Below, piece after piece: positions 15,646 to 25,421 of a stretch of DNA of 64,000 nt. Below the pieces are notes generated by a model that made no database searches, was not told the origin of the DNA, and saw only the letters and a program-made list of their open reading frames with translations. Both the position numbers and the translations under genes were made by a program. Position 1 is the first letter of the stretch. Each line of letters opens with the position of its first letter. This DNA is from Siphonodentalium dalli (taxonomy: Eukaryota; Mollusca; Scaphopoda; Gadilida; Siphonodentaliidae): NCBI GenBank assembly GCA_032622095.1, contig CP136069.1, positions 161,065,043 through 161,129,042 of the forward strand. The letters run 5' to 3'.

Positions 15646-18550
15646 GGTATCATGGCATCCTATGTTAAATCAATCAGCACGGTATCATAGCATCCTATGT
15701 TAAATCAATCAGCACGGTATCATAGCATCCTATGTTACATCAATCAGCACGGTATCATAGCATCCTATGTTAAATCAATCAGCACGGTATCATAGTATCC
15801 TATGTTAAATCAATCAGCACGGTATCATAGCATCCTATGTTACATCAATCAGCACGGTATCATAGCATCCTATGTTAAATCAATCAGCACGGTATCATAG
15901 CATCCTATGTTAAATCAATCAACACGGTATCATAGTATCCTATGTTAAATCAATCAGCACGGTATCATAGCATCCTATGTTAAATCAATCAGCACGGTAT
16001 CATAGCATCCTATGTTAAATCAATCAACACGGTATCATGGCATCCTATGTTAAATCAATCAGCACGGTATCATGGTATCCTATGTTAAATCAATCAGCAC
16101 GGTATCATAGCATCCTATGTTACATCAATCAGCACGGTATCATGGTATCCTATGTTAAATCAATCAGCACGGTATCATGGTATCCTATGTTAAATCAATC
16201 AGCACGGTATCATAGCATCCTATGTTAAATCAATCAGCACGGTATCATAGCATCCTATGTTACATCAATCAGCACGGTATCATGGCATCCTATGTTACAT
16301 CAATCAGCACGGTATCATAGCATCCTATGTTACATCAATCAGCACGGTATCATAGCATCCTATGTTAAATCAATCAGCACGGTATCATGGCATCCTATGT
16401 TAAATCAATCAGCACGGTATCATAGCATCCTATGTTACATCAATCAGCACGGTATCATAGCATCCTATGTTAAATCAATCAGCACGGTATCATAGCATCC
16501 TATGTTACATCAATCAGCACGGTATCATAGCATCCTATGTTACATCAATCAGCACGGTATCATAGCATCCTATGTTACATCAATCAGCACGGTATCATAG
16601 CATCCTATGTTAAATCAATCAGCACGGTATCATAGCATCCTATGTTACATCAATCAGCACGGTATCATGGCATCCTATGTTAAATCAATCAGCACGGTAT
16701 CATGGTATCCTATGTTACATCAATCAGCACGGTATCATAGAATCCTATGTTACATCAATCAGCACGGTATCATAGCATCCTATGTTAAATCAATCAACAC
16801 GGTATCATAGCATCCTATGTTAAATCAATCAGCACGGTATCATAGCATCCTATGTTAAATCAATCAGCACGGTATCATAGCATCCTATGTTAAATCAATC
16901 AGCACGGTATCATAGCATCCTATGTTAAATCAATCAGCACGGTATCATAGCATCCTATGTTACATCAATCAGCACGGTATCATAGCATCCTATGTTACAT
17001 CAATCAGCACGGTATCATAGCATCCTATGTTAAATCAATCAGCACGGTATCATAGAATCCTATGTTAAATCAATCAGCACGGTATCATAGCATCCTATGT
17101 TACATCAATCAGCGCGGTATCATGGTATCCTATGTTAAATCAATCAGCACGGTATCATAGCATCCTATGTTAAATCAATCAGCACGGTATCATAGCATCC
17201 TATGTTACATCAATCAACACGGTATCATAGCATCCTATGTTAAATCAATCAGCACGGTATCATGGTATCCTATGTTAAATCAATCAGCACGGTATCATAG
17301 CATCCTATGTTACATCAATCAACACGGTATCATGGCATCCTATGTTACATCAATCAGCACGGTATCATAGCATCCTATGTTACATCAATCAGCACGGTAT
17401 CATGGCATCCTATGTTACATCAATCAACACGGTATCATGGCATCCTATGTTACATCAATCAGCACGGTATCATAGCATCCTATGTTAAATCAATCAACAC
17501 GGTATCATGGCATCCTATGTTACATCAATCAGCACGGTATCATGGCATCCTATGTTACATCAATCAGCACGGTATCATGGCATCCTATGTTACATCAATC
17601 AGCACGGTATCATGGCATCCTATGTTAAATCAATCAGCACGGTATCATAGCATCCTATGTTACATCAATCAGCACTGTATCATGGTATCCTATGTTAAAT
17701 CAATCAGCACGGTATCATAGCATCCTATGTTACATCAATCAGCACGGTATCATGGCATCCTATGTTACATCAATCAGCACGGTATCATGGCATCCTATGT
17801 TAAATCAATCAGCACGGTATCATAGCATCCTATGTTACATCAATCAGCACGGTATCATGGCATCCTATGTTACATCAATCAGCACGGTATCATAGCATCC
17901 TATGTTAAATCAATCAGCACGGTATCATAGCATCCTATGTTACATCAATCAGCACGGTATCGTAGCATCCTATGTTAAATCAATCAGCACGGTATCATGG
18001 CATCCTATGTTACATCAATCAGCACGGTATCATGGCATCCTATGTTACATCAATCAGCACGGTATCATGGCATCCTATGTTAAATCAATCAGCACGGTAT
18101 CATAGCATCCTATGTTAAATCAATCAGCACGGTATCATGGCATCCTATGTTACATCAATCAGCACGGTATCATAGCATCCTATGTTAAATCAATCAGCAC
18201 TGTATCATGGCATCCTATGTTAAATCAATCAGCACGGTATCATAGCATCCTATGTTAAATCAATCAGCACGGTATCATAGCATCCTATGTTAAATCAATC
18301 AGCACTGTATCATGGCGTCCTATGTTAAATCAATCAGCACGGTATCATGGCGTCCTATGTTAAATCAATCAGCACGGTATCATGGCATCCTATGTTACAT
18401 CAATCAGCACGGTATCATAGCATCCTATGTTAAATCAATCAGCACGGTATCATGGCATCCTATGTTAAATCAATCAGCACGGTATCATGGCATCCTATGT
18501 TAAATCAATCAGCACGGTATCATAGCATCCTATGTTAAATCAATCAGCAC

Positions 18551-18795
18551 TGTATCATGGCGTCCTATGTTAAATCAATCAACACGGTATCATAGCATCC
18601 TATGTTAAATCAATCAGCACGGTATCATGGTATCCTATGTTAAATCAATCAGCACGGTATCATGGCATCCTATGTTAAATCAATCAGCACGGTATCATGG
18701 CATCCTATGTTAAATCAATCAGCACGGTATCATAGCATCCTATGTTAAATCAATCAGCACTGTATCATGGCGTCCTATGTTAAATCAATCAACAC
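18551..18795 (+). repeat. 210-bp (6-unit) higher-order repeat
   Basis: TGTATCATGGCGTCC units ending in CAACAC occur at 18551 and 18761 with the same neighbours before and after. Confidence 0.75.
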
Positions 18796-21700
18796 GGTAT
18801 CATAGCATCCTATGTTAAATCAATCAGCACGGTATCATGGTATCCTATGTTAAATCAATCAGCACGGTATCATAGCATCCTATGTTAAATCAATCAGCAC
18901 GGTATCATAGCATCCTATGTTAAATCAATCAGCACTGTATCATAGCATCCTATGTTACATCAATCAGCACGGTATCATGGCATCCTATGTTACATCAATC
19001 AGCACGGTATCATAGCATCCTATGTTACATCAATCAGCACGGTATCATGGCATCCTATGTTAAATCAATCAGCACGGTATCATGGCATCCTATGTTAAAT
19101 CAATCAGCACGGTATCATGGTATCCTATGTTAAATCAATCAGCACTGTATCATGGTATCCTATGTTAAATCAATCAGCACGGTATCATGGCATCCTATGT
19201 TACATCAATCAGCACGGTATCATGGCATCCTATGTTACATCAATCAGCACGGTATCATAGCATCCTATGTTACATCAATCAGCACGGTATCATGGCATCC
19301 TATGTTAAATCAATCAGCACGGTATCATAGCATCCTATGTTAAATCAATCAGCACGGTATCATGGCATCCTATGTTAAATCAATCAGCACGGTATCATGG
19401 CATCCTATGTTACATCAATCAGCACGGTATCATAGCATCCTATGTTAAATCAATCAGCACTGTATCATGGTATCCTATGTTAAATCAATCAGCACTGTAT
19501 CATGGTATCCTATGTTAAATCAATCAGCACGGTATCATGGCATCCTATGTTACATCAATCAGCACTGTATCATAGCATCCTATGTTAAATCAATCAGCAC
19601 GGTATCATAGCATCCTATGTTAAATCAATCAGCACAGTATCATAGCATCCTATGTTACATCAATCAGCACGGTATCATAGCATCCTATGTTAAATCAATC
19701 AGCACGGTATCATGGCATCCTATGTTACATCAATCAGCACGGTATCATAGCATCCTATGTTAAATCAATCAGCACTGTATCATGGTATCCTATGTTAAAT
19801 CAATCAGCACTGTATCATGGTATCCTATGTTAAATCAATCAGCACGGTATCATGGCATCCTATGTTACATCAATCAGCACTGTATCATAGCATCCTATGT
19901 TAAATCAATCAGCACGGTATCATAGCATCCTATGTTAAATCAATCAGCACGGTATCATGGCATCCTATGTTAAATCAATCAGCACTGTATCATAGCATCC
20001 TATGTTACATCAATCAGCACGGTATCATAGCATCCTATGTTACATCAATCAGCACTGTATCATAGCATCCTATGTTAAATCAATCAGCACTGTATCATGG
20101 CATCCTATGTTAAATCAATCAGCACGGTATCATAGCATCCTATGTTACATCAATCAGCACTGTATCATAGCATCCTATGTTAAATCAATCAGCACGGTAT
20201 CATGGCATCCTATGTTAAATCAATCAGCACGGTATCATGGCATCCTATGTTACATCAATCAGCACGGTATCATGGCATCCTATGTTACATCAATCAGCAC
20301 GGTATCATAGCATCCTATGTTACATCAATCAGCACGGTATCATGGCATCCTATGTTAAATCAATCAGCACGGTATCATGGTATCCTATGTTAAATCAATC
20401 AGCACTGTATCATAGCATCCTATGTTAAATCAATCAGCACGGTATCATAGCATCCTATGTTAAATCAATCAGCACTGTATCATGGCATCCTATGTTAAAT
20501 CAATCATCACGGTATCATAGCATCCTATGTTAAATCAATCAGCACGGTATCATAGCATCCTATGTTAAATCAATCAGCACAGTATCATAGCATCCTATGT
20601 TAAATCAATCAGCACGGTATCATAGCATCCTATGTTAAATCAATCAGCACTGTATCGTAGCATCCTATGTTAAATCAATCAGCACGGTATCATGGCATCC
20701 TATGTTAAATCAATCAGCACGGTATCATAGCATCCTATGTTAAATCAATCAGCACGGTATCATGGCATCCTATGTTAAATCAATCAGCACGGTATCATGG
20801 CATCCTATGTTAAATCAATCAGCACGGTATCATAGCATCCTATGTTAAATCAATCAGCACGGTATCGTGGTATCCTATGTTAAATCAATCAGCACGGTAT
20901 CATGGCATCCTATGTTAAATCAATCAGCACGGTATCATAGCATCCTATGTTAAATCAATCAGCACGGTATCATAGCATCCTATGTTAAATCAATCAGCAC
21001 GGTATCATGGCATCCTATGTTACATCAATCAGCACGGTATCATAGCATCCTATGTTAAATCAATCAGCACGGTATCATAGCATCCTATGTTAAATCAATC
21101 AGCACGGTATCATAGTATCCTATGTTAAATCAATCAGCACGGTATCGTAGCATCCTATGTTAAATCAATCAGCACGGTATCATGGCATCCTATGTTAAAT
21201 CAATCAGCACTGTATCATAGCATCCTATGTTAAATCAATCAACACGGTATCATGGCATCCTATGTTAAATCAATCAGCACGGTATCATAGCATCCTATGT
21301 TAAATCAATCAGCACGGTATCATAGCATCCTATGTTAAATCAATCAACACGGTATCATGGCATCCTATGTTAAATCAATCAGCACGGTATCATAGCATCC
21401 TATGTTAAATCAATCAGCACGGTATCATAGCATCCTATGTTAAATCAATCAGCACGGTATCATAGCATCCTATGTTACATCAATCAGCACGGTATCATGG
21501 CATCCTATGTTAAATCAATCAGCACGGTATCATAGCATCCTATGTTACATCAATCAGCACGGTATCATAGCATCCTATGTTACATCAATCAGCACGGTAT
21601 CATGGTATCCTATGTTAAATCAATCAGCACGGTATCATAGCATCCTATGTTAAATCAATCAGCACGGTATCATAGTATCCTATGTTAAATCAATCAGCAC

Positions 21701-23801
21701 GGTATCATAGCATCCTATGTTAAATCAATCAGCACGGTATCATAGCATCCTATGTTAAATCAATCAGCACGGTATCATGGTATCCTATGTTAAATCAATC
21801 ATCACGGTATCATGGTATCCTATGTTAAATCAATCAGCACGGTATCATGGTATCCTATGTTAAATCAATCAGCACGGTATCATGGTATCCTATGTTAAAT
21901 CAATCATCACGGTATCATGGTATCCTATGTTAAATCAATCAGCACGGTATCATGGTATCCTATGTTAAATCAATCAGCACGGTATCATAGCATCCTATGT
22001 TAAATCAATCAGCACGGTATCATAGCATCCTATGTTAAATCAATCAGCACGGTATCATGGCATCCTATGTTACATCAATCAGCACGGTATCATAGCATCC
22101 TATGTTAAATCAATCAGCACGGTATCATAGCATCCTATGTTAAATCAATCAGCACGGTATCATGGCATCCTATGTTAAATCAATCAGCACGGTATCATAG
22201 CATCCTATGTTACATCAATCAGCACGGTATCATAGCATCCTATGTTAAATCAATCAGCACGGTATCATAGCATCCTATGTTAAATCAATCAGCACGGTAT
22301 CATGGCATCCTATGTTAAATCAATCAACACGGTATCATAGCATCCTATGTTAAATCAATCAACACGGTATCATAGCATCCTATGTTAAATCAATCAGCAC
22401 GGTATCATGGCATCCTATGTTAAATCAATCAACACGGTATCATAGCATCCTATGTTAAATCAATCAACACGGTATCATAGCATCCTATGTTAAATCAATC
22501 AGCACGGTATCATAGCATCCTATGTTAAATCAATCAACACTGTATCATAGCATCCTATGTTAAATCAATCAGCACGGTATCATAGCATCCTATGTTAAAT
22601 CAATCAACACGGTATCATGGCATCCTATGTTACATCAATCAGCACTGTATCATAGCATCCTATGTTAAATCAATCAACACGGTATCATAGCATCCTATGT
22701 TAAATCAATCAGCACGGTATCATGGTATCCTATGTTACATCAATCAGCACTGTATCATAGCATCCTATGTTAAATCAATCAGCACGGTATCATGGCATCC
22801 TATGTTACATCAATCAGCACGGTATCATAGCATCCTATGTTAAATCAATCAGCACGGTATCATAGCATCCTATGTTAAATCAATCAACACTGTATCATAG
22901 CATCCTATGTTAAATCAATCAACACGGTATCATAGCATCCTATGTTAAATCAATCAACACGGTATCATAGCATCCTATGTTAAATCAATCAGCACGGTAT
23001 CATAGCATCCTATGTTAAATCAATCAGCACGGTATCATAGCATCCTATGTTAAATCAATCAACACTGTATCATAGCATCCTATGTTACATCAATCAGCAC
23101 GGTATCATAGCATCCTATGTTAAATCAATCAACACGGTATCATAGCATCCTATGTTAAATCAATCAGCACTGTATCATAGCATCCTATGTTAGATCAATC
23201 AGCACTGTATCATGGCATCCTATGTTAAATCAATCAACACGGTATCATAGCATCCTATGTTAAATCAATCAACACGGTATCATAGCATCCTATGTTAAAT
23301 CAATCAGCACGGTATCATAGCATCCTATGTTAGATCAATCAGCACGGTATCATAGCATCCTATGTTAAATCAATCAGCACGGTATCATAGTATCCTATGT
23401 TAAATCAATCAACACGGTATCATAGCATCCTATGTTAAATCAATCAGCACTGTATCATGGCATCCTATGTTAAATCAATCAGCACTGTATCATGGCATCC
23501 TATGTTAAATCAATCAGCACTGTATCGTAGCATCCTATGTTAAATCAATCAACACGGTATCATAGCATCCTATGTTAAATCAATCAGCACGGTATCATGG
23601 CATCCTATGTTAAATCAATCAACACGGTATCATAGCATCCTATGTTAAATCAATCAACACGGTATCATAGCATCCTATGTTAAATCAATCAGCACGGTAT
23701 CATAGCATCCTATGTTAAATCAATCAGCACGGTATCATAGCATCCTATGTTAAATCAATCAACACTGTATCATAGCATCCTATGTTAAATCAATCAGCAC
23801 G

Positions 23802-23809
23802 GTATCATA
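23802..23809. repeat. Left target-site duplication (GTATCATA)
   Basis: Eight bases immediately before the terminal CAGG. They correspond to positions 2-9 of a satellite unit of the CATAG type. The copy is identical to the one at 25414-25421, and 8 bp is the length made by hAT transposases. Confidence 0.95.
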
Positions 23810-23825
23810 CAGGCTTGGGGCAATT
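23810..23825 (+). repeat. Left terminal inverted repeat of the hAT element
   Basis: Reads CAGGCTTGGGGCAATT. It pairs with the right end at 25398-25413 with 13 of 16 matches; the differences fall at positions 5, 6 and 12. A CAGGG-like tip is common in animal hAT families, and here the fifth base is C instead of G. Confidence 0.88.
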
Positions 23826-23972
23826 ACTTGTGAATGTAATTAATTACAATTACAATTACTTCAACATTTTTCAATTACAATTACAATTCCCATTACATCT
23901 ATTTCACAATGTAATTAATTACAATTACAATTACTTTGAAATGTAATTCAATTACAATTACAATTACATTTC
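23826..23972. repeat. Left subterminal AATTAC repeat block
   Basis: About 150 bp built from overlapping AATTAC / GTAATT hexamers in both orientations, including runs such as AATTACAATTACAATTAC. Two copies of the perfect 12-bp palindrome GTAATTAATTAC lie at 23836-23847 and 23911-23922. Short subterminal repeats of this sort are typical transposase-binding regions in hAT elements; that role here is inferred. Confidence 0.85.
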
Positions 23973-23998
23973 AGCACATCATTAAAGTAGGAACACTT

Positions 23999-24004
23999 TT
24001 TATT
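23999..24004 (-). terminator. Polyadenylation signal AATAAA of the hAT remnant
   Basis: TTTATT on the plus strand gives AATAAA on the minus strand, about 35 nt past the last in-frame stop of the transposase remnant (24038) and about 200 nt past the first stop (24203). Placement just inside the subterminal repeats suits the end of the element's transcription unit. A hexamer alone is weak evidence in AT-rich DNA. Confidence 0.5.
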
Positions 24005-24202
24005 TATATAAACTCTATTTGATAACAAAACATAAATTTAATACAAGCAAGATGAAATACACAGTGAAGCACACTTGGTACAGAGCAGCCAATGTACTGA
24101 GTCCAGTATAGGTGTTCGTAGAACTGAGCGAATCATGATTTATAGCTGGCAATTCCAGCGTGTTGCATTGGCAGCTTGTAGTCGGGGTTGATCTTCTAGA
24201 AA

Positions 24203-24885
24203 TTAGAATGATATCAGAGATTTATGAACTTTGCTAACTATCTTCAATGCTTTGGCATTCTTGACCGATGTTTTTGCATACTGAAAGATCCTAGTAGGTT
24301 GTTGATCACATGCTGATGGTGCTTGTGTGACTGTGGATTCATAGACATCATGATGCTTTCGCTATAAAATGAAAATAATAGAGTATTTTAGTAACACATA
24401 TGTATCCATCATTTAATTATTAAGGGAATAAGACTATCTCAGTAAGTCAGACACACAGCCAGGCCAATTGTAAAGGACAATGAGATAATCAACACTCTGA
24501 TTGTTAATTAGAGTCATAAACTTAATTAGCCTTTGTGGTCACCAGCTTACTGGTAACACAATGCCTCCACTGGACAGTGCTAATTGGGGGATTATTGAGG
24601 CAGATATTTGTTCCCACTTTGTCATTCAGTTGCAAATTAGAAGGGACAAGAAACAATGCATATACCAATACCACCATATGACTGAAGTTATATGTCAATG
24701 GAATTAAACAAAACTAATACATAGAAATGGAAACTTACCTTCAGATGTGTCACAAAATTGGAGGTAACTTTTTTGGAACTGGATATTGTAGTTGGGCAAA
24801 GTTCGCACTTCGCTTTCATGGGACACGATGTGTCTTTCTGCAAATTAAAATGCTGCCAGATTTTTTGTCGACATGTTGATAGCAT
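24203..24885 (-). CDS. Potential BED-only protein from the hAT remnant (exons 24739-24885 and 24203-24361)
   Basis: If transcribed and spliced as predicted, the remnant still gives an uninterrupted frame of 49 codons in exon 1 plus 52 codons and a stop in exon 2. The product would be a roughly 101-residue protein made of a complete BED DNA-binding finger (W-HF aromatic pair, CELC cysteines, HLKRKH histidines across the splice junction) and a short basic tail rich in K and S/T. It lacks any catalytic domain. It could only bind DNA, perhaps the element's own ends, or be silent. No promoter is recognisable upstream. This entry overlaps the pseudogene entry, which describes the whole remnant. Confidence 0.5.
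24362..24738 (-). other. Intron of the hAT transposase remnant (377 bp)
   Basis: Read on the minus strand, the donor is AAG|GTAAGT (GT at 24738-24737) and the acceptor is TTTTCATTTTATAG|CGAAAG (AG at 24363-24362). A TACTAAA branch-like motif lies at 24387-24393, about 25-30 nt before the AG. Splicing is phase 0 and joins two halves of one BED zinc finger, which is strong independent support. The plus strand here shows a 68-codon open frame from a TTG at 24501, which I take as chance. Confidence 0.82.
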
Positions 24886-25262
24886 TAGCAATGGTTGGTA
24901 TGAATTTCTACCATAGCATATATACCATACCAGATGGATAAATGAAACATGATCATAAGAGTGATATATTATAGTGATCTATTGTCAATTATTTGAAGTT
25001 GGTTTCTCATTGTATTTATCAAAACAAGCCTTCTACCTTAAAGGTTAACCAATGCTTAAGCAAACAAACAGGAGGTGTCAACAGAATTCACCATTGAGAC
25101 ACAGTGGATAAAAACTCAGTGTTGTGACAGTGATAGCCAGTCACCAGTCTTACACATTGAAATTTGGAGAAAAAAAAATTGAAGAAACCATTGGATGAAT
25201 CATGAAAGAAAACTTTGAGAAGAAACAAGTACCTGTGATTTTGAAGTAATTGAAATTAAACC
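24886..25262. other. hAT element 5' non-coding region, nothing further recognised
   Basis: AT-rich sequence between the BED exon and the right subterminal repeats. On the minus strand the BED frame stays open upstream to a TAG at 24979-24981 but without another ATG. I see no second exon, no clear TATA box that I would defend, and no structural RNA. It would contain the promoter and 5' leader of the element if those survive. Confidence 0.5.
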
Positions 25263-25406
25263 CTAATTACAATTACAATTACATCCTAACCAATTACAAT
25301 TGCAATTACATGTAATTGAGAATAAACTCAATTACCAATTACATGCAATTACTTGAAAAAATGTAATTAATTACAATCAAATACAATTACAAATTACAAT
25401 TACCCC
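25263..25406. repeat. Right subterminal AATTAC repeat block
   Basis: Mirror of the left block: repeated AATTAC / GTAATT hexamers, with one further GTAATTAATTAC palindrome at 25363-25374. The two subterminal blocks extend the inverted-repeat character of the ends well beyond the 16-bp tips, although alignment between them is gapped. Confidence 0.83.
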
Positions 25407-25413
25407 ATCCCTG
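25398..25413 (-). repeat. Right terminal inverted repeat of the hAT element
   Basis: The reverse complement reads CAGGGATGGGGTAATT, matching the left terminus at 13 of 16 bases. This end carries the more typical CAGGG tip. Confidence 0.88.
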
Positions 25414-25421
25414 GTATCATA
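25414..25421. repeat. Right target-site duplication (GTATCATA)
   Basis: Eight bases immediately after the terminal CCCTG, identical to 23802-23809. The unit then continues with GCATCC in normal register, showing precise insertion without target loss. Confidence 0.95.

Larger units (their letters stand above)
1..23809 (+). repeat. 35-bp satellite array, left block (about 680 units)
   Basis: Head-to-tail tandem repeat with a 35-bp unit. Units begin GGTATCAT and start at coordinates equal to 1 modulo 35 all the way from 1 to 23801, so I see no net insertion or deletion in about 23.8 kb. Differences between units are substitutions at recurrent places: position 1 (CGG or CTG across the junction), 9 (CATGG or CATAG), 11 (GCATCC, GTATCC, rarely GAATCC), 12 (GCGTCC), 23 (TTAAAT, TTACAT, rarely TTATAT or TTAGAT) and 32 (CAGCAC or CAACAC). 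Both the CATAG and CATGG forms are common here. No unit is inverted. Both window ends lie inside the array, so its true length is unknown. The role is unknown; a structural heterochromatin satellite is the likely reading. Confidence 0.98.
24038..24885 (-). pseudogene. Decayed hAT transposase: spliced BED zinc finger plus TRWN-region remnant
   Basis: Minus-strand remnant in two exons. Exon 1 (24885 down to 24739) starts at the ATG at 24885 and carries W-x-HF at residues 10-13, C-x2-C (CELC) and a SNFVTHLK helix, the first part of a BED zinc finger. The exon ends CTGAAG at a GTAAGT donor. After a 377-bp intron, exon 2 (24361 down) opens with RKHHDVYE, supplying the last zinc ligands in frame: the join gives H-L-K-R-K-H, as expected for BED. 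Exon 2 reaches TAA at 24203, for a product of about 101 residues. The same frame then continues with TRWN at 24152-24163 and, after another stop, MIRSVLR; TRWN-type motifs are typical of hAT transposases. The several hundred residues normally between BED and TRWN are mostly missing, and no hAT C-terminal dimerisation region is seen. The next in-frame stop is at 24038. An upstream in-frame TTG at 24891 would add two residues but the ATG is preferred. Confidence 0.85.
23810..25413 (-). mobile_element. hAT-superfamily DNA transposon, internally deleted, inserted in the satellite
   Basis: A 1,604-bp non-satellite segment with all the marks of a hAT insertion. It is flanked by a perfect 8-bp direct duplication, GTATCATA. 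Its ends are imperfect inverted repeats: the left end reads CAGGCTTGGGGCAATT and the reverse complement of the right end reads CAGGGATGGGGTAATT (13 of 16 identical). Both ends carry AATTAC-rich subterminal blocks. The interior holds a minus-strand BED zinc-finger transposase remnant with a spliced intron. Autonomous hAT elements are usually several kb with a transposase of roughly 600 residues, so this is a deletion derivative that would need a transposase supplied in trans. It is given as minus strand after the direction of its gene. The subfamily is not assigned. Confidence 0.93.

Noticed and set aside
1-23809. CRISPR array (35-bp period suggests repeats)
   Set aside because: There are no spacers: the whole 35-bp period is repeated, units abut directly, and the inserted element has eukaryotic introns and a hAT transposase.
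23826-23972. Simple microsatellite origin for the AATTAC-rich stretches
   Set aside because: The stretches lie just inside both ends of a transposon bounded by inverted repeats and an 8-bp duplication, which explains them better as subterminal repeats.
24501-24707. 68-codon forward frame inside the hAT element
   Set aside because: It starts at TTG, lies mostly in the well-supported minus-strand intron, and shows no recognisable domain.
24688-24738. Extension of the minus-strand BED frame beyond exon 1
   Set aside because: The codons after HLK run into the GTAAGT donor. Splicing to 24361 gives the expected RKH continuation of the BED finger, whereas read-through does not.
23810-25413. Retroelement or piggyBac/Mariner-type insertion
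   Set aside because: The duplication is 8 bp and not TA or TTAA, there is no poly(A) tail or long terminal repeat, and the gene remnant has a BED finger and TRWN motif as in hAT.
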